A DNA stretch of 64,000 nt from positions 15,261,883 through 15,325,882 of the forward strand of contig NC_049987.1 in assembly GCF_000003815.2 (NCBI RefSeq), written 5' to 3'. Origin of the DNA: Branchiostoma floridae (lineage: Eukaryota > Chordata > Leptocardii > Amphioxiformes > Branchiostomatidae). Shown one piece after another: positions 12,364 to 24,486 of the stretch (its first letter is position 1; every line of letters starts with the position of its first letter). The notes below the pieces were generated by a model. That model was given only the letters and a program-made list of their open reading frames with translations, was not told the origin of the DNA and did not search any database. Both the position numbers and the translations under genes were made by a program.

Positions 12364-13789
12364 GCATATTTGTCGTGGTTTATGCATAACAATTGACATC
12401 CCAAGCTGATTACTGTGAACACCTATAGTGTAGTAAAGACTGATTGGTGAAGGCCAGTTAATTATATTAGGATGAACCATGTAAATTACATTATGTCTTT
12501 TGGTCAATTGTTTTCTTCGCTATACAAATAGCTGATGCGTTTGCCTAATTTGCTTGCAATGAAAAATCCTTTGGCTTTTCTATTGGTGCTAAAGTGTAAT
12601 TTTCTTCTCGAATTTAGGCCATGTTGATTTGGTTATATGAATGATATCCAGGAGCGCATCATTCTTCGGCCGGTTTCAATTGTGCTAAAAATCACATAAC
12701 TTGAGCAGCTGCCATATGAGCAAAAATATGCCATACATTAACAATAGAGAAAAAGTCATCCATAGAGTTCATTCCAAGACACCATGCGGATGTTTGTTGC
12801 CATTGTTTAGAATTGATTTGAAAGTTTTGTAATTATATGTCTAGGACATTTGATACTTCAGAAATATTTTTAACACTGTTTCAACTTTATAAATATTTCC
12901 CTGGTCCTGTAAAACTTTGGAAATATTCATGGTGTGGAATTGGATACTTCTAATGGTTTCTAAATAATGATAACAGCATTCTACCATTATTTACCATTTT
13001 CTACCATTTTTTGTAAATGGTTCGGTGGGCTGGGAAGATAGCAATTCACACATCCTTGCAAAGTATGGTAGGGTGCCATGCAACAATGGCCCACCACAAA
13101 GGATCCACCAGTGCCCAGCAGTGAAATCTAAAAATATACAGATGCAACAATAGGGCTTACTTTTATGGGGGCAATAAACTAATTTTACCATTTGGCCAGG
13201 TTTACCATTTTTTGTAAATATTTGTAAATGTGAAATAATCACAGAGAGGTTTCACAATTATTCTAAATAAAGATATTTTTGTACAGTTACTTTCAAAATA
13301 TTTCTAAAATATTAAAAGAAATTCAAATAAATGGGTATTTTCTTAGTCAATTTTTTTTTAAATCATTTAATTATTGTGGCTCAGATATTCTTTTATTCAA
13401 AATAATTCAGACTAATTATAAATATCGCCTAAAAACCCTCATGGTGTCTTGGAATGGACTCTATAACCAAATCAGCATGGCCTTATTTGAAAAAAAATCC
13501 TGCATGGGAATGAGGATCAATCCTGTAGGGTAAATATTGGGATGGTTATTCTTTATTACCACATAGCCAGAAGATTTTTTATGACCAAATTGTAATTATT
13601 ATACGTATCTTTATACAAAATCTTTGTTTTTATCAAAACTGAAATACTAGGCTATGACTTTAAAGTAGTATTAACCATATAACGTAGGAATGTTAGAATG
13701 GCTGAATGGTTTACTATCATATTTGGTATGTGGGAAATTCGCGAAGACGAAGGGCAAGGTCAAGTATGGGCATGAAATGATTTTGAGAT
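12364..13789. other. No gene recognised
   Basis: AT-rich non-coding DNA. The only notable content is the second copy of the dispersed repeat at 13123-13235. Homopolymer A/T runs are frequent and no exon with splice signals and codon bias was found. Confidence 0.4.
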
Positions 13790-14950
13790 AATAGCTTTGT
13801 GGCTATATATCAATTTTCATTTTATGGCATCTCAGTGGCAGAGATGACGGGTGCCGTTATACATATTTTGAGCAAATATTATAACAGGGAAATCATTTCT
13901 AAAAAGTCAATTTAACATCGGTAAAAACCTTAGCCTATACAGCCCTATTAGGTGAATAGTTTTTAACTTACAACATTCAATTAAGATATAGCCTTAACCG
14001 AAAACAAGTCTCAATTCGACATATTCAATTTTACTAAAAACTAAAGGTTGTAGACTATGGCTTCCCATATCATATCATATTATATTAGAATATACAGTAT
14101 AATGTTATGGTTATCCTGCTTGAATCTTATATAATTTCATGCTGCTAGTCTACATTCGTGATTAAGTATTACGTTATCAACGTGGCTTCAAACAGTTTTC
14201 ATTCACTGAAATGAGTACGGAATTGGACGATTATTTTTTTCATTGGTGACATCTCCACCACGAAATCATGACACCGCGAATAGGCTTTCGTTTTATCAAG
14301 TTAAACATACTACACAATTTCAATCACAAATTTAAAACATTACAAATTTTCTTCTTTCCCTCTTAAATCATGGACAAACCGGTGATAGTAAATTAAATCC
14401 TGCAATTCTTATGCACTCGTTTGATGGGCAGATTTTGAGACAGAGCTTCATGCATTACTTGGGATACTTCGTGACATGGCAATTTGTTCGTCTGTGCCAT
14501 TGGAATAAGCCCGTTCACGGATCCAACTGGGCATGCGCATGTCAAAGGTGAAGACCCCTGAGACATAAAGAAAAGACGTCCGGACATCATGCAAAGTGAC
14601 CGACGGAGGCCATATATAGTCAAGGCAACAATTTATTATATCAGGGGCCCTCACCTTTGACATGCGCATGCACAGTTGGATCAGTTATTCCACTTATTAC
14701 ACGACTTTATCATCGACTTTCTGTAGATCAGCAACATTCACTTCCGGCAGGTCATGACCACGTTGTACGGGTAAGGTATGCTGATGCTGCCCTGACCTAT
14801 CTCATCAGGGGTGAGATCAGGAGGCCCCTCACCCTCGGGAATGCTGAAGCGGAAGTTCTGGACCAATCCTCCAAGTAAGAGGAAGGTGTCTGCTTTTCCC
14901 AGGGCTTCGCCGGGACAGGCACGACGTCCAACACTGATGGAAAGACACAT
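13790..14950. repeat. Segmental duplication copy 1 (P450 last exon and 3' flank)
   Basis: This block matches about 31430-32760 in order and orientation. Landmarks include CAATTAAGATATAG, AGGTTGTAGACTA, GGTTATCCTGCTTGAA, CGAAATCATGACACCGCGAA, ATAAGCCCGTTCA and the P450 last exon. It shows that a P450 gene end, with more than 900 bp of downstream DNA, was duplicated about 17.7 kb apart. Confidence 0.8.
14519..14683. repeat. Long hairpin just downstream of the P450 gene
   Basis: The arm 14519-14560 (starting GATCCAACTGGGCATGCGCA) is mirrored by 14641-14683, giving a stem of about 42 bp with few mismatches and an 80-bp loop. It lies 55 bp beyond the P450 stop and is probably within its 3' untranslated region. 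In the duplicate at 32336-32497 the left arm is well kept and the right arm is partly lost. Confidence 0.7.
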
Positions 14951-17900
14951 AATATAACACTAAAATTCAGATGAACAGCTATCTTGTCTTGTCTCTCGTG
15001 TCTTGTTTCAAGAACGTTTAAACAACGTGTTTACCCATCGAAGATGTTCACATGCCGTCGCATTTGATATACTCTATAAATGACCGTTATACATTTCCTA
15101 AATGACTGCATATATCCGTGTACATCTATGTACAACATCCTTATGGTGTCCTATTTGTTTATCACCCGAGAATAAGGCGTCACGTGACCTGAGAGTCAAA
15201 AGTCAAACAGGTTACGTGATGCTTCATTCTTGGGTGATAAACAAATCGGACACCATTTGAAAGTCGTATCACCCAATAAAATCATAATCGTGAGTGCAAG
15301 TCTTAATTTTCTAAGATGGACTGTAAATGTCGCTCCTAGTAAGATAATGCCAATACCATTACCCACAGGGATGAAGTAGTCACATAATGCCCCTTTAAAT
15401 ACTGTCTGAATCATAAAGATCCTGCTTGCTCACACATTTGGCAACCTCTGATTGAAAAAAAAACAAAAAAACTTTGCACCTACCCGAATGGCATTAGAGC
15501 TGCAGGTTTGGGTATGGGTTTTCCACTCTCATCCAAGAAACGTTCAGGCCGGAAAACGTCCGGATCTCCCCAGGTGTCAGGGTCATGGTGCAGGGCCCAC
15601 AGGTTCGGCAGGATCCAAGTACCCTTGGGGATCTGGTAACCTCCTGAGGGGTGTGTAGATTGCATGGTGAGACATGTAACATACATATTACTTTATTGCA
15701 CAACAATTCTATGAGGTACATCGTCATGTCAAAATAAACCGTGACCATAACTTGTTCAGAACACGAGATAGCTAAACCGGAAGTTGTGCTGCAGTACCAA
15801 GAGAACCCGCTAGGGGGAGGGGCCGAAATCTAATCATTTCCAGCTTTAGTCACAACCTACCAACACACCAAGCATGAAACCAGTCCACCCAGCCGTTCTT
15901 GAATTATCTTTATACGCGAAAAATAAATTCCTGACATGCCTGTACAGTTTTTGGAATTCCTGACAAACGGAGGCACACTACTCTATTAGGCTAGCCCCTG
16001 AGGTGTCGCCAAAAGCGCCATAAGAAGAGTTACTCACTTAGCGTGGTGTCGACAGTTGTAGCATGTGGCAAAGACACAGGATCCATGGATGCCATCCGCA
16101 TCACTTCATGAAAGATCGCCTCTGTGTACGGCGTGGCCTCACGGTCGGACAGCTCCGGCAGCCTGTCACGGCCCACCACACTGTCTAACTCAGCAGCCAC
16201 CTTCTCCTGTATCTCCGGGTGGACAGCAAGGTACAGGATGGCCCAGCGTAGAGTCAAGATAGTTGAGATTGTACCCGCTGAAGATAAAACAGCCACCTAG
16301 ATGTATTCTTTTATATATAAATATGATATAGAAATTGATAAAGGAAAGGTGTGTATACAGCCGTTTATATGCGATTGCTATAGCCAAAGAAGCGAACATA
16401 CATCAGTTCCAGTACAATCTGTCTCTAAATGTCGATGAAGTGAAATTTTACAGAAATCTTCAGTCCTTTACTGTTTTAGTTAAAATAGCACAGTTGAATA
16501 GCAATATTATATTTTTTGTACACAACCAATTTGTAGTTTATTCTGTTAAAGTTTCGGTAACGTCGGTCAACTTCTTCAGGGCAATTCTGATTTGTACACC
16601 TAATTCACATTGAACTGCAGCATAGGTGTCGCTGCTGACAGATGTGGTCGAAAATGTATTTATATACTAAATGAGTACATAAATGCGGTGAACCAGTCAG
16701 AATTTCCATGTGGAAGGTTAAAAGGGCCCGTCGGTGGAATAAACTACCGGGGAGGGGCCAACAAAATCCAACTGTCTCTGCGTTCTGTCCAAAAGCACAC
16801 ATAAAGAAAGGCTTTAGAATTCAAAAATGTTTTAATCTCCTAAAGTTATTTTCTACTGGATAGATTGACATGTCTACTTAAATTTTGACCTCTGAACTTC
16901 GACCTCTGAACTCCAAGCCAAGAACACCATGCTTTGCCAAGCAGCAGACATGCCCAATATATCCAGTATTACACCCGTAAGGCCAACTAGGGTCGCAGAT
17001 TTTAAAAGTAAAAATTCTTCTTGTGCTGTTAGCAGAAAATTGGCCGAATATGAAAACGTCAGCAAAAAAAAAAATCAAAAATAATACAAGAAAGAACCTA
17101 GGGGTACGCAAGTTACAACAATTGCGCATGACTCATTTCCTGGTCCCTCCCCTACTTGGTTGTGTACAATTGAACTGTTCACGGTAGACATAGTTGTCAC
17201 ATAAAGAAGAAAGCGTTTGTCTGATGTTGAAAGTAATGATTAGAGTGCAAAAGAGAAGGAAAACATTTTGAGTACCAAAAAAGATGTCACCAATCAACTG
17301 CCTGAGATGAGTGTCTGTCAGAGAATCGATGTCCTGGATTCCCTCCTCCTCAGCGTCCTTCTGAGCCTTGATCATGTGATCTGTGATGTCACGGAGGTTA
17401 TCTGCAGAAGCGTACATTGATATTCATTAAGAGGGACTAAGATGCATCAGAAAAGTATTCAAATATCCTTAAGTGAGAATCTCTGGATAGAGATAAGAGA
17501 TAGTCTGGGCACTTTCCGATCACTACCCAGAAAGTGCCCAGACAATCTCTTATCTCTATACAGGGTCTCCATACACTCAGCGAGTTTAAGGAGCCCCGGT
17601 CGTAATCTGATGGTACTCAGGCTACTTAGGAGACAGCAAAGTGTCAGTATTCAGTACGCCATTCATGTTCACATTCCTGTACGTATGTAGTTATAGAACT
17701 AAGATGAGCGCCACTGTACAAATTTATCTGTTTAATACGCCTTACATTGTGCCATGTGCAAATGTCGTGCAATAAAGTTCATTCATTAATTCTTACTTGG
17801 GTCAAATGATTCCCTGTGCTGCTCCAGATGACGCTGCATGATCTCCATAAGTTGGTGCGTCATTTTTCGGTTGGCAGTTACAGCTGTGTATGAGGTATAG

Positions 17901-19248
17901 ACAAAAATGCGGCTTTAATAGTGCCTTGTCATTTAAAGCGAATAATCATTTTACACTAATCAACACAATCGGTATGCTACATATCATCTGCCGTCTAAGT
18001 AAGCCGATTAGTTTGACATACAAACTTGCATAGCACGTATTCAAAGCAAAACTAGTGGACTCTTCCATATCGATCCATTGACAATCAATAATAGTCAATC
18101 AATCACCTATCCTGTATTCTTTTTACGAATCACTCATCGATGAGGCATATCTGGCATAAAAATATAATAATTACACAAATAGAAAACCAAGACCACGTAA
18201 CATTTTCTTTCCAACTGGACTCAGAATTTCGAACTAACCCTCCTTCGTTGTGATCTTCTAAACCCTTTGTTTCTTAGAAGACCATGGCATCACTCTACTA
18301 AACATTTTCATTTCGCATGACAAACCTTTGAAATGACGTCACCACTCCCTTAGCATTATGGGAAACAAAATAGCCGCGCCCAGGGAAATCTACTAATACA
18401 TACAGGTTGCTATTCAAACCTTTATAAAATTAAACTGACAGTTCGTTCAGGAAAGAAATTCAGTTACTCACACGATGAAGGCAGGAACCGAAGTAAAGGA
18501 TAAACGTCAGCAAGAAGACCTTGTCCGAACGTTTCAGTGGTGTCCTTGCTTATTTTCATCAGGGTGTTGAAATCCTCGTCGTCCATGTTGTACCTGTCAC
18601 AAATAATTGGTTATACGTAATTTCTTTCAATTGTTTTTTCTGCCTTTGATATGATTGATAAGACCAACACTGTAGGTACGAGTTTGTGTAAGGAATCCGG
18701 TAGATTCTAAAATCCCAGATAGAAGTCTGCGAATTTTGGGTCCAACTTTGACCATTGTGTTTGGTTGACGGGTAGGAGTCGTCAAGATCGATAATAAGCC
18801 TCCTAGTGTGTACCCATTGTACTGCAACGTTTGCGGTCAAATTATCTGCATGTGCTGCGGTCGTGATTTTTATTGGTACGCAGCTGTTGGTGCGCGCGGG
18901 CAAGAAGTTTGAAATTCGTAAGATTGACTTGTTTAAAACTGCAGTGGGCGTTTTGTTCTGGAGGGTAATAACTCGAGAAAGGGTTCATGGATCGTTATAT
19001 ACTTTTTATTATGTGGATAGCTAACATTAATAGCCTTCTTTGCTAAGACTTGTATAATTTGCATGTATTGGGGGCTATTTTAAAACATTTGTAATACGTC
19101 ATTCGTCACACATAAGAGACCGCATTTTTCTTGACAGCAAATCCCAGCCTACAAGTATCCATCGTGTTAAATAATCTGTATGATTACAGCCAGGCAAAAG
19201 GGTAGAAGGCGAATACTAAAACACACAACAACAAAACGTACATGTCGA

Positions 19249-19284
<36 letters not shown>

Positions 19285-21640
19285 TGAGTGAGAGAGAGAG
19301 AAAACACGTACAAGAGGGCTGCCACCTGAGCTGCACGGGTAAACGTGCTCTGTCGTTAGTCAGATACCCACTTCTATCTAGTTTAGATAAGGTCCAACAT
19401 ATCAAAATTGTCATTAAAGAGTTCTTGACAGGAGGAACACGACCAACACCATTATATGGGGACAATTCACCCTTTTTAATCGCCAGTTTTCTACTGTGTT
19501 TTTTCATAGGGTTGTGAAAGGTAAGCAATGACCTGGCCAATGTGAAATTCTGTTGATATTGATAAAAGGCTTATTGTACTCAAATAATTAAGCTTAAAGA
19601 TTAATCAATTATGTACACTTTATTTCTTGATGATGCTCAGAACTTGGCCGCTCTAGCTCGTAGGCACTTGTAGCTGGGTCAGTACCTTGTACCGAATGCA
19701 GCTGAACAGATGACGTTGTAGACCAGCTGATAAATGTAGTCTTCAAGGTCCACTGCTTGACCCTCCATCTTGGAGAACACAGCGATGGTGTCTTCCAAAG
19801 ACTCATGGACTTTACTTTGTAGATTCTGTGCTGAAGCATAACCCCTAAAGGTGACAAATTAGCAATCAGTTATCAAGCTAAGATTTTGTAGCTTTATTTC
19901 TCTCTCTTGATTATTCTCTCTCGTGATATCTGTTGCCTTTTCTTTTGAAATTTTCGAAATCCTTCTAACAAAGATAGTGAACTCTTAACAAACAATTCCT
20001 AGCATTTTTTTGCCGTTCTGAATATTTTCTACCCTATAAAACATGTGGCTACACACTCTGAACTTTACCTGATGGCACTGTGAAACAGTTTCCGGTGTAG
20101 TTTCCATGTTGGACTGTAGTCTGCGAAGGCGATGTCTTTTCCACCTTCAGAAGATATATCCGCTGGAAAGTATATATCCACATTGTGAATTGTATTTTAT
20201 GTCATATCTGTGACGCAAAAACGTTCGATACGGATGTTCCAGACCGTGTGATAACTTTCCGTATCAAGCGGGTTCTAAGTTGAATCACACAGGCTCCCTT
20301 CGAGTAAATCGAAGTATTTCGAACGGGCCGGCGAATACGGCACAGTTGAAAATTCGAATACCGGATTCGGACATCAGAATTGCTGTTGTTACAATCTTTT
20401 GTTCGAGGACACAACTTCTTGTGCATTTCGCATCGAAATATGTGTTTTCCCATGTGGATATGATATAGATAAAATACAACACGGCGTATTCTATATGTAT
20501 TGTGTTGTATTGTATTCTACTGTGCTGTACATGTTTTTTTCAACCAACAAGACGAATCCCATGTATCAAAGAAAGGCCAGGCACGTATTGCGACTTCAAA
20601 GATCTGGGTTAATGGGTAAAAAATCTCTAGCAAAGAGAGGTTGAAGCTAGGATTGCTCCGTGAGTAAGATATCAGTAGTCTAGTAAACCGACTTAAATAA
20701 CAACAAAAATCAGTTTTAAGAGCAGTTACTTCCTGATCCTAAGAGCAAACAACACTTACTTGACAACATCTTCGGCCTGCCTGCAAAATCCTCTCCCTTC
20801 TTCACAAAAGCCTCCTTTACAGCATCCAGACTGTTCAGTACGACCACGTCAGTCATTCCCATCTTCAGGCTGAAAACGTCTCCGTACGTCTTAGCGAGGT
20901 CGATGAAGGTTAGGTACGACTTGCCACTAAACACTGGGTGATAGGAATCATACGAAATATGAGTTCGAAGACCTCATACCTCATTTAGAGCCTTTGTAGA
21001 TTTATTGTTCCATCTTGTGTCATTGAGTATGCAAATAAGGTGGTAATTAGCGTAATGTTATTTAACTTATGATGGTGTTCTTAACCACAAATGCATACGG
21101 CACATTATGTAGAAGTCCTGTCATTTTGTAAAAAATGTTTACATTATGTAATAAATTAAGCAAACATGAATGAATTGCACATCTACATAATTTACACATC
21201 CTGTTGCACACCCTTAACTAATTAACATATGCCACAATTAGGTTATTCCCACCATTCACTATCATGGAATCATGGTGATTTAATCTTTTTTTGCATTAGT
21301 AATGTCTGTTAATGTTTTATCTGCCATGAATCATATGCTTTACGTTATTTTTGTTGGATAGTGCGTAAAGACCCATTATGGAAAACACTGTAATTACAGG
21401 TTTTGCTCATACATTATGCAACTTAAGTCATCACTTCAATACTCTGTATGCCATTGTGTACATCTCTGTGTAAACTATCAGCACATCAACAACCACGGAG
21501 CCACGATACTTACAGGAAAGGTTACCAATGACTGGCCAGAAAAATGGTCCAGGGGGCATCCGCCATCGTTGCACATAGTCCTTCAACCATTTGACCAAAA
21601 TTAGGGTCACTAACCCCACAGTTATCGTCATTAGCCACAT
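14738..21640 (-). CDS. Microsomal cytochrome P450, CYP17/CYP1/CYP2-clade type
   Basis: Ten exons on the minus strand: 21640-21514, 20933-20760, 20162-20069, 19844-19686, 18593-18472, 17883-17797, 17401-17276, 16277-16038, 15643-15484, 14933-14738. All splice sites are GT/AG, every phase agrees, and the sum is 1485 nt (494 residues plus stop), normal for the family. A hydrophobic N-terminal anchor leads to the PPGP hinge. Then follow [17 protein letters not shown] (C-helix region), [12 protein letters not shown], the I-helix DIFFAGTIST, EVMR (ExxR), PERFLD and the haem loop [10 protein letters not shown] with the cysteine ligand. Such enzymes oxidise steroids, lipids or xenobiotics at the ER membrane. 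NLWALHH and IGDIF recall CYP17-like proteins, but the substrate cannot be assigned. The I-helix acidic residue is replaced by Ile. Confidence 0.93.
15141..15257. repeat. Foldback element in a P450 intron
   Basis: GGTGTCCTATTTGTTTATCA at the left is mirrored at the right (about 15211-15257) as a near-perfect reverse complement. Arms are about 46 bp with a few mismatches and the loop is about 24 bp. A typical miniature inverted-repeat element with no coding content. Confidence 0.75.
15755..15915. repeat. Dispersed repeat with relatives at 52300-52480 and 36915-37035
   Basis: Landmarks CGAGATAGCTAAACCGGAAG, GCTGCAGTACCAAG, AATCTAATCATTTCCAGCTT and CCGTTCTTGAATTATCTT recur at 52318-52470 in the same order and orientation. 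A more diverged copy is at 36915-37035 (GCTGCAGTACCTTAACAAGC, CTCGAATTAT). Non-coding interspersed family. Confidence 0.65.
17486..17560. repeat. Near-perfect 30-bp hairpin
   Basis: Left arm 17487-17516 and right arm 17530-17560 are reverse complements except for one or two positions; the stem core is AGTCTGGGCACTTTC. The loop is only about 13 nt. It lies in the P450 intron between exons 6 and 7. Confidence 0.75.
17690..17790 (+). repeat. Probable 3' end of a truncated non-LTR retrotransposon
   Basis: The sequence ends in GTCGTGCAATAAAGTTCATT followed by CATT, a form typical of CR1/L2-type 3' tails (short tandem repeat instead of poly-A). Only the tail is present. Confidence 0.4.
19246..19305. 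repeat. (AT)n followed by (GA)n microsatellite
   Basis: About 11 AT dinucleotides (19249-19270) directly followed by an imperfect GA run to about 19303, within a P450 intron. Confidence 0.9.
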
Positions 21641-22596
21641 CGTCCTGTAGAAAATGGGGAGGGGGGCTAACGTTACGTTAGTTCACCTTTATTCGCCAGG
21701 TAACCTTATATCCGTCATTTTAAAACCAGAGTATTTAGGGATATCAAGTTTCAAATGGCAACATTGTCGGAATAGTACAGTTTAAAACCACAGGTGTATC
21801 CGGTTCGCGTCCCTATCCCATATTCGCCAAGAAAGGGGCACAAACTGGATATCCAGAATACGGACTTCCGGTGCAGACAACAATGGTGATTGTCAGGACA
21901 GTAAAATGTGATGATTCACGCTCAGGTTTCCATATTTGGTGCGCGCGACTCCGCGAGTGCTGCTGTTGTGCTGTAATTATAAATGCATAATTCGTAATTT
22001 ATTGCGCGAGAATCATAATGGCGCATATTTTTGTCTTTCAACAGTTTATACCTAAATACCGTTTATGTTTTAATGTGCACTAACCTCATTTCCTTCGTAT
22101 GAGACGCAGCAAAGATCGAGGATGAGGCACATGTACAGGGCGGACGGGCAATACCCAGGTTTGAACTCGGCTTCCGTCCTCGCCGCACTGGTGCATGGTA
22201 GTGCAATCCGGGCACGTTGATAGGGTCATAGGGGAGTACCAAAAAAGCAGTCACTGGTGACAGGTCATTCCACTTGGAACATACGACGACTTTCAATGTC
22301 TCAAACGATTAGAATGAGGGAAAATATGTTTCCGTTGCTACGGGCTTGGCCTTTCTTAGAACGGGAGAAAATCAATGCGCGCGCGAATGTCATCCATAAA
22401 ATCAATTCAGTGTCGCCTAATGGGCAAACATTGTATGTCAAAGTACATGTTTAAACATTATGTGACTTATGTAGGTCTAAGGTCTTTAATTCGGTTACAC
22501 CCATGCAACCTACTGTACACCACACTGCTTTCGCACCCTGTCTCTTCCCGGCACCACGCTGCCTTCGAGATTCCTCCGCGATGCCACTGAAATGTT

Positions 22597-22791
22597 ACTC
22601 TCCAAGCAGAGGTTAGGCTGCGGCTGTTTTTTTAACGTTTTTTTAGTCGTTTTTATCGGGCTTTCTATTTATCTATATCTTCCTGTGTCAAAACCTAACT
22701 TCAAGTAAAATGACAAATAGAAAGCCCGATAAAAGCGACTAAAAAGACGTTTAAAAAACAGCCGCAGCCTAACCTCTGCTTGGAGGGGACC
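22597..22791. mobile_element. Foldback miniature transposon with ~70-bp arms
   Basis: The left arm from about 22600 (CTCCAAGCAGAGGTTAGGCT...) and the right arm ending at about 22786 are near-perfect reverse complements around a short loop. GAAATGTT flanks both sides (22589-22596 and 22792-22799), a candidate 8-bp target-site duplication. The CTCCAAGCAGA end is shared with the elements at 35476-35583 and next to 58530. It lies upstream of the P450 gene. Confidence 0.75.
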
Positions 22792-22799
22792 GAAATGTT

Positions 22800-23629
22800 T
22801 CGTTACGGGCTTTCGTACATACAGTCCGACAACTGACGTATCCCTCCATCATCATTCACTAACAGTTTCCGCCTCGCTGACGTGAATTTAGAATAATCTC
22901 TATGGCCCTTTCAAGTACTGTGACGCAATACTTTTTACCGGAACATCTTCCAAGGGTTGCGGATAAATACTGTATACACAGTTTTGATAGTGTGTCGTGA
23001 ACATAATCTATTTAGGACACGTACGGCTGGGTTAGGCTTAGGTCAATTTTCCAATGTGGGGCCCGACCGGGATGTTATAAGAAAAGAAAAATTGCCTAGA
23101 AATATGCACTAATCATGCCAATGAATCTCATTTTGCCATTTTGTGCATTTTGAAGTATTTCATATCAGTCTTTTCGCATTCGGAAGCTGCCCGGCTGGGC
23201 CCGCTTTGAAAATGTTACCTAAGCCTTAGACGGACACCGCCCTCTCATATGCATGCCACATACACACTCCATTTTCATGCACAATGTTTTTTTTTTTTTT
23301 AGAAATGTCAGCTTATGTCATGCAAATACAATTATTATCTCTGGGAAAGAGCTTTAGTTTGTTCCAGTCGGTAGGCTTAGCAAGCACACACACCGAGCTG
23401 TTATCATGCAGACTATTAACACGGAGGTTCGGTTCTGGTGAGACATTTTAGCGGTAGGGGAATTTTGGAAACACTAGAATTTTCCTAAGAACTCACTAGT
23501 CAAGAACCATACGACGTAAGGGAGAGGTGATTTTAAGGTCTTGTTAGAAGGCTGAAAATAGTAACACGATACCTGCAGTGTTGTTTCCCAGTCCTCAGGA
23601 AAAATCAAACCCTAAGAGTGAGTTCACTT
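22800..23629. other. No gene recognised
   Basis: Non-coding spacer between the P450 5' side and the satellite. It has a T-run at 23288-23300 and no exon or further repeat that I can name. Confidence 0.4.
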
Positions 23630-24149
23630 CCGAACGATACATTGATGAAAGAAAGCCAACCTCCTTTAGCAAATTGTATGATCCCCTCTAGGAACACTTG
23701 CTCCCAAAGTCACAGTCTCCTTTATATGGACTCGGTGGTTCAACCGCTAGCTGCGTGCCAAGCTTTGTTTGCCAGGCTTACCTCACAATCATGTGATGAC
23801 TCCGTCGTGTGTGCAATTTTGAATGAGGTCAATGGTAACCAAGACGACTAACGTCATCTGAGGCAATGATTTTCCCTTTAAGAGGGGTCAACGACTGACA
23901 GGATGTTAGCCTAATCTTCCCCCAAGATGACTAGAAAGCCAGCCTCCTTTGGTAAATTGTATGATCCCCCCAGGAACAGTTGCTCCCAAAGACACAGTGC
24001 CTCCTTTAATAATTCGTATGGACCCCGGTGGTTCGACCGCTAGCTGCGTACCAAGCTTTGTTTGCCAGGCTGAGCTCAGAATCATGTGATGACTCCGTCG
24101 TGTGTGCAATTTTAAATGAGGTCAACGGCGACCAAGATGATCAACGTCA
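23630..24149. repeat. 292-bp satellite, left block
   Basis: Two tandem units with a period of about 292 bp. Landmarks are GTATGATCCCC, CCGCTAGCTGCGT, CCAAGCTTTGTTTGCCAGGC, TGATGACTCCGTCGTG and GAATGAGGTCAA. The block continues on the far side of the palindromic element at 30295-30720 in the same orientation, so the element is inserted inside the satellite. Confidence 0.85.
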
Positions 24150-24179
24150 GTAGTATAGTAGCGACACGCTGACTAATAT

Positions 24180-24385
24180 TATTCAGGAGCAAGAAGGAGC
24201 AGGTCAGAGGTCACATATGATTGATTCAGGCGTAGGTCATGGGTCAGAGGTCACATAACTATTCAGGCGGAGCAGGTCAGAGGTCGCATATGATTTATTC
24301 AGGCGCAGATCATAGGTCAGATATTATGTATTCATTCGGGGCAGGTCAGGGGTCAGATATCATATATTCAGGCGGAGCGAGGTAA
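24180..24385. repeat. Subterminal repeats of the palindromic element (left; mirrored at 30060-30265)
   Basis: Four to five degenerate copies of a ~55-bp unit with ATTCAGGCGGAGCAGGTCAG and GGTCACATATGA motifs lie just inside the left end and are mirrored inside the right end. Clustered repeats beside the termini are usual where a transposase binds. Confidence 0.7.
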
Positions 24386-24486
24386 CTATGACAAAACCCA
24401 CCCCACCCCAAATGAACCTCCCCCTCTCTAATTGTGAATGACATGCCCTTATTTGGCCTGGTTAAGTCTACTGAGATCAGTCTTTA

